Positions 45,905 through 58,164 of a stretch of 64,000 nt of DNA are shown here, piece by piece; the stretch's first letter is position 1, and each line of letters starts with the position of its first letter. Origin of the DNA: Lycorma delicatula (taxonomy: Eukaryota > Arthropoda > Insecta > Hemiptera > Fulgoridae). Position numbers and translations under genes: made by a program. Where the stretch lies: NCBI RefSeq assembly GCF_047948215.1, contig NC_134455.1, forward strand, positions 348,190,491 to 348,254,490, read 5' to 3'. The notes under the pieces were generated by a model. The model was not told the DNA's origin. It saw only the letters and a program-made list of their open reading frames with translations, and made no database searches.

Positions 45905-48425
45905 CGTTTTTGATTCATCAGTGAGGAAATGAAAACATTTCGAAAATTGTCAGGCAAAGGAAAAGCGAAATAAGACATTTGTCCACATGAACCAATTTTC
46001 GATGTCCTGAATCCGTCCCTTAATTTTGACCAACACCTTCCGGAAACGAAGGTCCCGAATTGATCATCAAGTATCTGGATATAAAAGTTATTACAAGAAC
46101 TTCTCACTACACACTGGATTAGAATATTTTATAATACAGTAACTGCACACATTTGCCTAAATATAAATACTAATGTAAATAGTATTGTAATAATATGAAA
46201 ACACTAATTAAAAAATGAATCAAAATTTGTTTAATACTAAATTATAACAATTTTACTTGTGAAATATGTCATACCTTATGAAATTGTTGCTTTTTAAAAT
46301 ATCTGAAAAATTTAATATTCTATAGTCTTCCAATTTCATGATATTTACTTATTTTATTTTTAAAAAGGTCATTTCGACGTATTACTATTATCATTATTTA
46401 AACTGACGAAAAATATTATTTAAATTATAAAAAAAAAACAAATTATAAATAAAATATTCTAATTAAAATATAAATAATTTAAATTATATATTAATATATT
46501 TAATTAATATATTATAATTTAAATTATAAATAAAACAAAGAAGGAGGGATGTAATTTTTTGGCAACCGGGGATATCCATTATAAAAATAATACTCTCTGC
46601 ATTAACTATAAATCATTTTTTGGTAATAACGGGTTAATGATCAATGGTAGGGTTGCTTCTTGGTGTACTATTGGTGCTGTCAACAGGTGGGTTCAGCAGG
46701 AGATAGAAACGGATGAAGCAAGTGCGCATTTCATGACGCCCTTCACGTTCTGTATATATTAATTCATCTGGAATTTAATTGAGCATTTAGCAAAGTAAAA
46801 AAATATTTATTCCCAATAATGTAATTTAAGATGATGGATAAGAGTAGGATTACTTATATCAACTAGTTAAAAAGGAAAGTTATATGGAAAGCAACAAAAT
46901 ATTTCTTTGATGAAAGTTTGATAAAGGAAACTTGTAAAATGTATCAAGTCAAGTTTAAAATTTTAACAAGATTAACTAAAGTATAATATTTATACACACT
47001 AATGTGAGTTGAGTTATAAACTTTTAAATTACTGATAGAAGCAAAAGATAAATCTATATATAAAGTAGGGAATTAAATACATATCAATTTTGATAAAAAG
47101 TAACTAAACCAAGTACCTATGTTAAAAAACCATTTATTAATTGCAAATAAACGAAACACTGTTTAATGTTTTACCATAATTATACAAAATTATTGAATTT
47201 ACGGAATATTTCTGGATATGTTTTGAAAAATTGATATAAATGAAAAAAAAACCTCCTCTAAACATAGATTCAGAAACTGTTTTCAATTTACGGCTAACGA
47301 AATATTTAGCTCTAATTACTGATTAGAGTTAAAAATGTGAAGTAATACTGAAATTCTTACGATCCAGATTAAAAAAAAATATTTGGTTTATGTTTCCAGA
47401 CCTAAAAAATTGAATAAAATTACCAGAACTAGCTGTAATAATTTACGAGAACATTGTCGCAACCTACAAACTGGAATCGGAAAAACGCTTTTTTAGTTTA
47501 TGTTTTTAGCTTAATAAAATTTCTATGTTAAGTGCTGTTTACCTTTCTTAGCTTCATTCCTTTATTATATAGTATATTGATGTTTTTCGGAATAACTCCA
47601 TCGGCAACATTTATTGTACTACTACTTTTAAATTTCTGTTAATCTTTATATAGCGTATAGTCAACGCCCCTCCACTTATTTGAGACGTCATGCCTTATCA
47701 GGCCTTCTTCTTGTTTATTTGTTATTTAATGGTTATACTTATCTTTTAATTTTATTAATCAATTTCCTGTTTTCAGTAAATTGAGGTTCTGGAAAAAGAT
47801 ATCCGCTTGATTGTTCATTTATACATTTTATTTTACTTTTTAAACTGAATATTTTTAATTTTCTAAAATTTTCATTTTTCTTCCTTTAATACAATTGTGA
47901 ATCAATTGAAATTTCTGAGTCGCTAAAATTAATTCCCAATCGTAGTAAAGGAAGAAGAATGAACAATTAAAAAAATTACAGAAAAGTACCAGTACAATAA
48001 GTTCTGACGATGGAGTGGTTCCGAAACGCGTCAACATATAATAAAAGAATCAAGCCAAGAAATGTAAACAGTACTCAACAAATCCCAGTGTTCTAAGCAG
48101 AAAATATAATAAGAATTATCTTAAAACAACAATTTTAAATAAAAATCTCCATAAAAAAGTTTTGTAAATAAAATCAATAAAAAATAAATAATGAAATTTC
48201 AGAAATTTGACTAATTTAAAAAAAAACCGTTAAAAAATGTGATAAAAAAATTAGAAACCTTGAAAACGAAAATAATGTTATCATAATGCTAAAAGACATA
48301 ATAGGGGGAAAACAAATTAAATTACCTGAAAAATTTATTTCATTAGTTGTCTGTAACAGATGATAAAAAATTAAATTTTTTTCACTACTGAAAAAACAAC
48401 TAAACCGCTTTCGTATTCCTTCCAC
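45905..48425. other. Unassigned sequence
   Basis: 46559-46762 is an open frame (containing GLMINGRVASWCTIGAVNRW) of moderate composition without an assignable family. 46380-46530 is almost pure A and T. The rest is AT-rich intron. Confidence 0.35.
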
Positions 48426-48429
48426 CGAC

Positions 48430-48640
48430 TAAACTAGAAAAGGGAACGAACAAGGAACGTTCCATACACACGCGGAGTAAAGAGAAAAACTACTTTCCAT
48501 CGACTCGCCGAGGTCGGAAATGCGGAAGCGACAGTACTCTCTCTTCCTTCCAGCTTCCTATGTGTGCATGCAAACACCAATCCGCTGGAACTGTGAAGCG
48601 CAGTTCTGTACAATAATTTTTGTATCTCTTTTATAAACGG
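48430..48640 (+). other. Composition anomaly with an open frame, unassigned
   Basis: A GC-richer 200-base island. The frame ending at 48627 is open for about 60 codons without a usable ATG and reads like a basic, Ser-rich peptide (NYFPSTRRGRKCGSDSTLSS). GGAACGTTCC is a short palindrome at about 48456. It may be a non-coding exon, a promoter-like region or part of a transposon. Confidence 0.25.
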
Positions 48641-48910
48641 GAGGATGGCTACTGATTATTGTAGCGATTAATAATAGCTTAATATCACTGATATTAAGCT
48701 TAAGAATTATTTATTGTACAAGTATAAAAATGAATTAAAGAAAACGGATTCATTATGTTAAATATTATCGATAATATCAAATGGTAATAGGTGATGCTGC
48801 AGTTCCAAACTGCTTATACGCGAGCAACCTCTTTTTTCAGGAGATTGTGAAAAGCAAGGGCTCTTTGATTACCAAATCTGTACAAAAATACTCTGGAAGG
48901 GCGAAAGAAA

Positions 48911-49043
48911 ACGTAATTAGTAAAAACTAATTACGTATTCGTTTCTGTGAACGTAGAAAGTTAAGTTAAAACACTATAGTCCATTAGACTATAGTGTTTT
49001 AACTTAAAAACACTATAGTCCATTAGACTATAGTGTTTTTAAG
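48911..49043. repeat. Cluster of three perfect palindromes, two in tandem
   Basis: ACGTAATTAGT/ACTAATTACGT (11-bp arms, 4-base loop) lies at 48911-48936. Then two adjacent hairpins share the core ACACTATAGTC-CATTA-GACTATAGTGT: 48961-49007 with 21-bp arms, and 49003-49043 with 18-bp arms. The loops are identical and the two hairpins overlap by five bases. The pair looks like a tandem duplication of a palindrome. Confidence 0.85.
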
Positions 49044-49044
49044 C

Positions 49045-49985
49045 AGACATTTTATTAAGTTAATAACTAATGATACAAAAAAAATATTATCTATATTGAC
49101 TTTTTATTATTTAATCGGTTAAACCGAATACAATTATTTAAGCACAATGTACTGAAAAACCACAATGTGTATTAAATTATTATTTTGCTTCCAGTTATTC
49201 TATTTGATTCATTTTTTGCGTTTCTTTTATTTTACAGAAAACTTTAACGTGGCCTTGTAAAGATCTAGAACATTTTCTGGAGCAGCACCCCCACTAATTT
49301 TAGCTACTAGCCGCCAATTTTCGTATTATTACGCTTTGAAAAAGGCGATAGAAATTATAAGAAGTTGCGTGTATATTATAAAAACGATTAAGTTAAATAT
49401 TTACGTAATAAACGTAATAATGTAAATTTATAATGCAATTTTTTTTTTTAATAATGTTTATAAAATAACCAACTTATTTGCGTGCCTAATGTGTATTAAT
49501 AATATTACTTCTACAGATAATAATAATAATAATAATAATAATTTAAGGCTTGTAAATGGTTTCGCTATAAAATAAAGGAGCAGTTAACTCATGCCGTTAC
49601 ATGAGCTAGATAGGAATACCTACACAGTGTGTTCATAAAGTATGAAAAACCTTAAATAACTTAACAACTAATAAAAATAGACAAATTACATTTTGTACAA
49701 GCACCTACCTTGAGATGACTGTTGAGGACAACAATAAATTTTATTTTATATTTTTTATTTAAAGATTTTATTTGTAAATTATACTCTGTTGTTTATGCTT
49801 TCGGACAAATATATTTTTTGACTGAAACTTTAATTATACTGTATTTTTTAATTATTTTATTTGTGTTTGTTTAATTTTATGAACTGTTTTGTAATTTCTA
49901 AAAAAAAGCAGTGTAATTTATTCTCATATAAAGTACCGATAGTATTTTTACTATAAGTTATAAAACATAATGTTATAAATAATAA
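49045..49985. other. AT-rich sequence with one orphan splice acceptor-like site
   Basis: At 49200-49235 a long pyrimidine tract ends in TTTTATTTTACAG and is followed by a 19-codon open stretch before a stop. It is in phase with K2P exon 2, but the residues are not channel-like. An ATA/TAA microsatellite lies at 49517-49542. Confidence 0.35.
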
Positions 49986-49989
49986 AAAA

Positions 49990-50657
49990 TCTGATGTGGA
50001 CACCACATGACATCCGTGTACGCCTATTAAATTATATACACACATTTTTTTTTAAATGAAAATTGCATAACATTTTATTTCATTAATAACTTCTTTTATT
50101 TTCATATTTTTTTTAAATTTTATTGTTATTATTAAATTATTATTTATCGTAAAGATTTTTTTTTAAATAAGAGGTTAATAATTATTCAAATCAATATATT
50201 TCAATTAAAAAGAAAGTTAAAAAAAAGGAGTTGAAGTCTGATTCGAACCGATGTGTCTTCCCCTAAAATCCAAATATTTGATTAATTAAAAGTTAATTAA
50301 CTCTGGAACCAATGAAAATAAGTAACACTTATGATATATCGTAGAAAAGCTCTGAATGAGGGCTTATTACTGCAGTTAAAAAAAGTGCAAAATCTAAATT
50401 TTCGACACTTTTAGTTCATTCGATTGCAATCAAAAGGGGAGGTGAACAACTAGATGTTTTAACAATCCTAAATCCAAAATTTCAACACCCTATGGGTAAT
50501 CGTTTTTGAGTTATGCAAGATACATACGTAAGTATAGATGTGACGCCGAAACTAGTGAAAATGGATTCAGGGATGGTAAAAATGAATATTTCCGTTGAAA
50601 TCTGAAAACCGAAATTTTTCGCGACCACAATACTTCCTTTACTTCGTACAAGGAAGT
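49990..50657 (-). repeat. Interspersed repeat family B, copy B5
   Basis: Nearly complete. Starts TCTGATGTGGACACCACATG, whose ATGTGG/CCACAT forms a terminal hairpin, and ends ACTTCCTTTACTTCGTACAAGGAAGT-type, forming a second hairpin. Both flanks are A-runs. LINE sequence begins shortly after it. Confidence 0.8.
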
Positions 50658-50689
50658 AAAAAAAAGAAAAAATTCCAGATCACTGACAT

Positions 50690-52028
50690 CGCATTAATTC
50701 ATCCATTTCATAAAAAAGATTAAAAACTGATGTTAATAACTGTAGAGGAATCTCATTATAACCTATCACGTATTTCGCAAACTACTTCTTAACAGACTTA
50801 AACCACGGATTGACTCAAAGCTTGGCGAATACCAAGGTGGATTCAGAAGAAATACATCTTATACAGAACAAATCCTCAGCCTTAAAATGATATTAAAATA
50901 TTACAACACCAGGACAAAAAAAAAATCTTTATTTCATTCACTGATTTTCAAAAGGCTTACGATTCAGTAGATAGAGAAACCATATTTGACACATTAAAAA
51001 AAGTACAAAGTTGACCAACAAACAATAATTTTAATTAAATTCACTTTAACTAATACTGTATCAAATTCAAATTTCTAGGTGAAGTCAGCGAACCATTCCA
51101 AATAAAAACAGGCCTTTGACAAGGAGATGGTCTTTCACCGATGCTTCTCAACTTGGTTTTAGATAAAGTCAAAAAAACCTTCTGGGAAAATAATGGACTC
51201 AACTGCAAAAATAGGAATAAAGAATCAGAACGTTAAGATTGAATGTCTAGCTTTTCCTGACGACTTAGCACGCTTTGCAGAATCAGATCAAGAACCAATC
51301 GACCAAATTAACCGACTGAAAAAAATAGCTGAAAAAAATCGGGCATGCAGATCTCCTTTTCAAAGACAGAAATGATGACAATTTCCAGTAAAAAAAAAAA
51401 AACACAATAGAAACAAAGAACGGAAAAATTAAGATCACTGACCGTATTAAATATCTCTAAGATATAATTAATAGAAACAGAACAAATAAACAGTGATGAA
51501 GATCAAAATCACATATTAGAACTAAACGTTTACACAATAAAAAGAACTTTCTATAAATGCAAAATTATGGTATTATAGAACAGTTGTAAGATCAGTAATT
51601 TTGAACGGCTTGCAAACTACATAACTGAAATAAGTCGACTGAAGATAAAAAGAATTTTAAGAAAGACCATGAACACAAGAAGGTCACAGACTGAGAGCAA
51701 ATAAAGAGATAGTCGATAAGAAAACCACTAACATTATACGAACACGTGGTCCGAATGAGGCAACAAATGCTGAACAAACAGATTTTCAATAAACTCTACA
51801 ATTATAAAGGTAAAGGTTCTATCTTAAACAGATGAAAAAAGAACTCAAAACGTTCAACATTACAGAAAATGACTATCTATATCGAAAAGGATACAGAAAA
51901 AATATTTTTGAATAAAGGTTAGTGTAGATGAAAAGAGAAAACTCAACAGAAGAGAATGGGCTGAAGAAAGAAGAGCTAAACAATCCGAAAGAGTTCTGGA
52001 GGAAAAAAAGAGGAACTACATGAAATGA
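50690..52028 (+). pseudogene. LINE reverse transcriptase relic (RTE/craniofacial-like)
   Basis: Recognisable in order: DVNNCRGISL, LGEYQGGFRRNTSYTEQI, FTDFQKAYDSVDRETIF (palm motif A intact), FLGEVSEPFQIKTGL and LSPMLLNLVLDKV (finger to palm), then ECLAFPDDLARFAESDQE (motif C, alanine before the two aspartates changed to proline) and DQINRLKKIAEK. The C-terminal end EERRAKQSERVLEEKKRNYM stops at 52028. Many frameshifts are present. It is the longest reverse transcriptase relic in the window, but no endonuclease domain precedes it. Confidence 0.75.
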
Positions 52029-52239
52029 TATTTAAGTAGTCCTTGAAGGCTTATCCGAGAAGAAAAAAAATTATTATTAAATATTATCATAGTGTGCACT
52101 ATGACATTAAAATAAATATACGACCGAATTTGAAATACAAATAAATACAATAAAAATAAAATAAGATTCATTGAAAGATATAAGTAATAAAGCAAATTGC
52201 ATGGCAAGAATTGTGTAAAACAATATGCAGTACGTTTTT

Positions 52240-52745
52240 CTTCCTTTCCTTACCCATAGCTCTAGAGCTATGCAGCAAAAAGAAAATATAATTAGTCAAA
52301 AAATAGGGTATGGGTTTTTTTTTTTAATTTCTCGACGTTTCATGATCCAGGGATAAAAAAACGCAAAAAAAATTAGAGGAAAATATTTGTAAGTATGTAC
52401 GTGGGTTGGCGTGTTTAAGGCTTAATTACTTTTGACGGGAAAAACAGATTTTGATGAAATTTTGTACAGACTCATGTGTATGAGGCACTTTGTAGTAAAA
52501 TTTTAGGGTCAGTATTTTCCTGGGGGTAAGGTACGTAGTTTTTGAGGTAATTTTTTTTCAATATTTTCCGAACTTAATCCCAATTTACATTAAACTCGAT
52601 AAATGCGTACATACTTAGCATATTTTAAAAACGTTTGCCCCAAAATTATCCCTTTCCCACCACATGGAAAAAGCTCTTTATTTATTGCATATTTTTTAAC
52701 CAAATCTTCTTTGTCTTTCTAGGCGTAGTAGTGGTGAAACTACCC
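52240..52745 (+). repeat. Interspersed repeat family K, copy K2
   Basis: Inverted relative to 8690-9230. Contains TCTCGACGTTTCATGATCCA, TATGTACGTGGGTTGGCGTG, GATGAAATTTTGTACAGACT and GCATATTTTTTAACC. No protein encoded. Confidence 0.6.
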
Positions 52746-52992
52746 AAAAAAAAATATATATTGTTTTTGGGCCAAATACTGTGAATGGGAGAGTCGATAA
52801 AAAAAATGAATGTACCTTACCTATTTCTGATGTAACGTGATAGAATGTACCAATTTCTGGATAATAAGTAGTAATGTACTGTTCTGGAAAAAATTACAGA
52901 TTACAAGTTTAAATAAATATAATGATAAAAAAAATATACTACTTGTACATAATATAAAATTATACTAATTTATCTTAGATTAATTAGTATTT

Positions 52993-54416
52993 TATACAGA
53001 GTACTCCCACGAAAAAATAGAAACTTTTAGGACACGTTCTACAAGTGAAAATAATAAAAAAAAGTTCATACAAACATAGTACTGTGACGCTTTGATTCGA
53101 GATACGGTTAGCGAAAGATTTCACCTGGATTTCAGCTCTTCTAATAAAAAAAGCCCTGCTCTAGTAGTTTTTATGATATCCGACGTAAAACAGAAAATTC
53201 AGTGTCGAGATACAATTTTTTTTTTAGATTTTTAGAACAATAGCTTTGTCAGATGACTGATAAATGCGGAATATTTAGTAATAAACCGTTTAGAGAATGT
53301 ATTTCTGAGAGTATTGATGTAGATACTACCAATAAAAACTTTAAAAAATTGTTTTTTTATTGAAGTAAAAATAAGAAAAATAGACAGAAAATCGTATTAT
53401 TCTTTCTGTGCCTTATAAACATTAGTCTTAACATAGCAAAAAAATAAATAAAATAGATTAAATGATAAATGGTAAAAAAATAACAAACCTCAGTTACAGT
53501 AACTGCTCGAAATTCCCTCTTTTTTTATGTTCATAGCACTCTCTCCCCGACGAAAAATATTTCCGGGTGCTTTCATATATTCTCAGGATCGTTTCGTATA
53601 AATTCAATAGAATTTCGTATTTTAGCGAGTAACTTTTTTAATATTAACTTTTCGTTGGTATATTATAATTTTCATATGAAAATGAAATAATCTTGTGGCG
53701 TTAAGTCAGGTGATTGATTGGTCCACCTCGTCCAATCCATTTTAAGAAATTAGCATTCAACTGATTTCTAGCTATTAAAGAAAAATTTGGCGTTGCATAA
53801 TAGTGCTGAAAAATCATTTGCAATCTTGTTTGTACAGGTACATTCTCCTAAAGTGCCGGAAAATTATATTTCAAGAAATGAACGTATATATTTCCCGTTA
53901 AGTTTTCATTGAAAACAAAGCGATAGTACAATTTTGTCATATATAATGCCATGATTTTTTGAATTTTTATTTACTTGTTATTGGCTGTATTTACAATAAT
54001 TTTCTTAAAATAAATCCACTACAAGTTTTTTTATTAAATCTTCCGCATTTATTATGTCATTTAACGATGATATTGTGCTACAAACATAACAGAAACTTCG
54101 GTTTCGACACTGAATTATGTGTTTTACGTCGTATATCTTAAAAGCAATGGAGTTGCAGTTCTAGAACAAGATTTATCCTGTTTCCCAGTTCAAATTATAT
54201 AAGAAAAAACTAAATTTACTCCTTAATTTGGCTCCCAAAAATTACAGTAGGACTTATTTTTATTAGAAGAGCTGAAATTCAGACGAAATCTTTCGTTAGC
54301 TATAACTCGAAAATAAATCGTGTCCCGACCTATGTTTATATGAACTTTTTGCATTATTTTCACCAGTAGAACATGTCTTAAATGTTTCCCCGTTTCTTCG
54401 TAGAACACTCTATATA
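52993..54416 (-). mobile_element. DUF4817-type DNA transposon H with about 180-bp inverted ends
   Basis: Left end TATACAGAGTACTCCCACGA and right end (inverted) TATATAGAGTGTTCTACGA start inverted repeats of about 180 bases that include TTCTACxxGTGAAAATAAT and TTTCAGCTCTTCTAATAAAA. The minus strand keeps pieces of a transposase: VFNENLTGNIYVHFL, NFSLIARNQLNANFLKWIGR with GGPI next (53717-53745) and a C-terminal YESTRKYFSSGR. Stops and deletions have removed the DNA-binding part. Total length about 1.42 kb. Confidence 0.75.
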
Positions 54417-54429
54417 TGAAAGTATATGA

Positions 54430-56225
54430 AGACAGTAATGATCCAGTGGTACGCAAGGATAAAATACCGAAGTAAAGGTTCTGTGATCTGGAATCCTCTT
54501 ATACAAAAATTTTTGATGATATTTTCACTGTGCAGCTTGTGTGATTCCATTGCAGAACCCGTAAACAAAAATATTTGCGGATTCTTCATCTGAAAATATA
54601 TAAGGCATTTTTATATAATACATGCGTGCACGCACTATTCCATTCCCCTTAATTAAATGTTTACTGCAGTTCAAATGAACCTATGATGTTTGTTTGGTGG
54701 ATTTCTCCCAATCGGCATATTACAGTTTATTTTTGGATAAGGTTCCTTTAAAAAGGGCACACATTTAAAGGTAGGTTGGCTTAATTTCTTTTTACTAATT
54801 CAGACTTATGTGTCCACAGTATAGGGCCATTAATGATGTGCGCCATGTCATATGTCTGTCCGAAATAAGAAGCTGAACGTACGAAAATAGTTAGAGAGCT
54901 TGTACGGGTCAATTCTGGTTTTTATCTGCAAATTAATTGGAAAGCTTAAAGTGAATGGAACATAGTTGTTGGCTTCCTGAAAATTTTAGTCCTGCAGATG
55001 ATGGTTGAGGGGATTTGATGCTGTTATGGATGTATTGGTAGGGTAGTATGGGTTACTACCCTACCTCCAGCCACGCGGGTGGTGGCTGGAGGGCACGGCC
55101 TGGTGGCTTACTTCGCGAAAATAGGTGTTTTGGTATCGAACTCCGCTTTGCTGAGAATGGATGTGTTGAGAACTCTGTGATGGAGCTGCGGTGTAAGAGG
55201 GTATAGGAATTGACCTTGCACCCGAAAGCGGACCAGAGCACAGGGTATGTTTTCATTAGTAGTTTATCAAATTTATCAATCTGTTTCTTGATTTTTGAGT
55301 AAATCAAGAAGAATTTCATTAAGTTGAATTGTAGGAAAAAATTGTCGTTGCGATCAACATTAGTATTATTGGTATGAGAATAGTATTTTTGGGATTTAAA
55401 ATATTCAATAAATAATGATTTAAGTGGTTAGTCTAATTAAAGTTAGATATGGGAATAGTTTTTTAAACCTCTCGTGTTAGACGATGGTGCGAGGTTAGCG
55501 CTTACGTGATTCGATTAATTTGATATTTGAGAGTAGTACATGGTCGAGGTTTCAAGAAGTCATATGAGGGCGATAGTAAGTTGTGTAAATGTACTTACGG
55601 AAATGTCTTCAGAGGCATTTGCATCGGCGGCATCCTTACACAGACCAAACTGATGAGTATAATGTGTCATCAACTTTAGTAATATACAGAATGTTTATAA
55701 ACTGCCCACCGTTTTAGAAACATTCTTTAACAAGCAGTTGTTTTATTGTTTATTAAAACGTTTGCATACTTCGCTAACAATAAAACTAATAAGATTACAA
55801 TATTAAGCTCCCGGAAAACACATAGCGAAGAAAAAATATAATACATTTTGTTATTAATGCGTTTAGCTTTAATCATTGACCCATAAATTATCTAGAATAT
55901 TTTGGGAACCCAGAGGATAAAAGGAAAATACGAGACGTGCATAAAGCTAAAATATGGAATATATGTAAACTATTATATAAAGAGGAAGAGGGTTTTTTTT
56001 TTTTTTGGAATGGAATGGAATGCAAAGTTGGCGGGAGTTTATAGATTCTCCCCACGGATCGCAGAACCTGGACAGTGTCCCTTGCTGCTGGGTGATTCTA
56101 TCGGGCGTATTTTTTAAAGGTTTATTTTATATGACACGTCTAATTTTCCAATTTTTGTCTTATTTTATATTTTGTATTTTTAAGGACGGATTTAATTGCA
56201 TTCCAATCCGTTGTTAAACCAGCGT
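54430..56225. other. Unassigned sequence with GC-richer patches
   Basis: 55000-55320 is GC-richer and carries two adjacent hairpins. 56004-56060 has GGAATGGAATGGAATGC and a short GC-rich run. No gene supported; parts may be LINE untranslated regions. Confidence 0.35.
55037..55091. repeat. Two adjacent hairpins, 11-bp and 10-bp arms
   Basis: GGTAGGGTAGT/ACTACCCTACC with loop ATGGGTT at 55037-55065, then CTCCAGCCAC/GTGGCTGGAG with loop GCGGGTG at 55065-55091. The two share one base and are both perfect. Confidence 0.8.
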
Positions 56226-56229
56226 TATC

Positions 56230-56684
56230 AAACCCATTATATGGGCCGACCGCGGAAGGCTAGGCTTTTGAAACTTTTTTTTTCCCTTTCTTATTAAACA
56301 CCCCAAGGCAACCAGCCTCCACCCGTTAGGACATAGCATAGTCACCTTGCAGTGTCGTGGCAGCAGTTTCTGCCCACCCTATCTGCCTCCTATCGGAGGA
56401 TCTCCCGCCGGGGTCCCCAGAGCCTCATCAGAGCGGACCAACCACCTCTTCTGGACGGCCAACCCACTCCTCCGCTATGGGGCTACCCTCCCCGTCACTA
56501 TCCTACTTGCAGCCGGCACGCCTTCCGCGCACCGCTGCCCCCTCGCGTTCCTCTCACACCTGAGGGTCCTTAATGTCATCATCGGGGAGCCCTGACTGCA
56601 TAATATGGGGCCAGAACACCTTAGGCAATAAGGCTACCTCCCTAGGCCCTAATCGTCGCCACGATTCAACCCCAGCCTCCAGAA
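56230..56684 (-). repeat. GC-rich block beside the R1-like LINE
   Basis: Very GC-rich compared with the window. Contains CCGCGGTCGGCCC-type and GGGGACCCCGGCGGGAG stretches (minus strand). It is separated from the LINE by the 21-base T-run at 56685. It has overlapping frames in several registers, the usual sign of composition rather than coding. Possibly the 5' or 3' untranslated part of another LINE. Confidence 0.35.
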
Positions 56685-57225
56685 TTTTTTTTTTTTTTTT
56701 TTTTTGCGTTAAAAGCAATACAACATATATACACTTTACGTAACACCACATAGTGTGTTAACCACAACCATCATCCAATTTTAATTGGCTGATCCGACCA
56801 CCCTTCGATCGTGCCCGGACCAGAAAACAAAGATATATTTGAATACACAAAAATATACAATTTATAAATACACTATAACAATATGACACGATATGCAAAA
56901 AACACAATATTAAATTTGAGTTCCCAAAGCGGAACCATGTCCCTTCCGGTAGAATCAGTAGCATAAATACATAAACACACAATATAATTCAATATTCACA
57001 ATAATAATTAATAAACACATACATTACAGACGATTCACTATAGCGTTGACACTAATGTTACGGGGCTTAGCCCCGTATCCGGACGACTCCATACCACTAA
57101 CTTGGCGCCGTTCTACTGTCCATGTAGCACTGCTATCCTCAATCATTCATATCATACATAACATTCACGCAGACAAAATAAATCAAAAACTTAAAACTAT
57201 TACTCTTGCGACGCCGACCATTTCT
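56685..57225 (-). mobile_element. 3' untranslated region and poly(A) tail of an R1-like LINE
   Basis: Read on the minus strand, the reverse transcriptase frame ends near 57230 and about 520 non-coding bases lead to a 21-base A-run (T-run 56685-56705 on the plus strand). This is the expected 3' end of a LINE integrated by target-primed reverse transcription. Confidence 0.55.
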
Positions 57226-58160
57226 CCTCAGAGGCGTGCACGCAGCCGAGGGGGCTCCTCCTTGGCCTTTGTATCCATTATGGCGTGAGCCAGGTCCGCC
57301 ATCTCTTGTCACTCCTCCCGGCTCCTAATCATCCGCCTGACCGCGTCGTCGGGTGAGAACGCCGCCACCCTTCTCCTTGCGGCGTCCCACCGAACACAGT
57401 CGAACCAGGTATGCTCGACCGTGTCCACTTCGTCACAGTACCTGCACGCCGCTGATGTTCTGCGCTTAAACCTGTGTAGGTAACTGCCGAAATCTCCGGA
57501 CCCGTGAGCAGCTGGGTGAGGGAGTAGTTCACCTCACCATGCCGTCGCCCCACCCAAGCTCTCACATCCGGGATCAGGCGTCTGGTCCATTGGCCTACCT
57601 GACTCGCCGCCCATCTCTCTTGCCAATGATCCAAGATCCGTGCCCTCGCCTCTTCCTTGGAGACCCCACCGAACCGCATACACCGTTCTTCTACCAATAA
57701 GTCGATTGGTGGGGACCCCGCGACGACACAGATCGCGTCGTATGAGACCGTTCTGTACGCACAGGTCGTGCGCAAGAGCAGCCTCCTATGAATTGACTCA
57801 AGCTTCTTCCGATATTTAGCCACCTTCATGGCCCTGCTCCACACCGGGGCGGCATAGAGCAGTACCGAGGTCACCGTCGTCGCGATGACCTTCCTCTTCT
57901 TCTCCGTCGGCCCTGCCGTATTCGCCATGAGACGGGAGATCGCTGCCAAGAGGCGTTCACCCTTCGCCACCGCTTCTTCCACATGGGGCCCGAATGAACG
58001 GTTGCTGTCCACCCAGACCCCAAGGTACTTCACCCGCCGTACTTGTTGGATATCCTGGCCATCGATAGTCAGCCGCACCTCCCTCAGAGGTCGCCTCCCA
58101 GCGAAGACAACGGCCTCTGACTTCTCCGGAGAGGCTTTTGAAACCTGTCCTCCCGACGTA
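57226..58160 (-). pseudogene. R1-clade LINE reverse transcriptase, C-terminal half
   Basis: The minus-strand frame from about 58160 gives SPEKSEAVVFAGRRPLRE, VKYLGVWVDSNRSFGPH, a long basic helical region, YAAPVWSRAMKV, LRTTCAYRTVSYDAICVVAG, SPPIDLLVEER and GQWTRRLIPDVRAW, the order seen in R1-type reverse transcriptases. Near 57500 the frame shifts; in the next frame a zinc knuckle C-X2-C-X7-H-X4-C lies at 57396-57446. A TGA at 57309-57311 then interrupts the last 26 codons (a Trp codon in relatives would be TGG). The element is 5'-truncated before the palm. Its GC-rich codons differ sharply from all other genes here, which suggests a fairly recent arrival. Confidence 0.8.
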
Positions 58161-58164
58161 ATTC

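Noticed and set aside
46559..46762. Open frame with VASWCTIGAVNRWVQQEIET considered as a further channel exon
   Set aside because: No pore or membrane sequence, and no convincing splice acceptor in the right phase; left unassigned.
56347..56595. Three overlapping plus-strand ORFs
   Set aside because: Three registers open at once in a GC-rich block is a composition effect; no motif in any.
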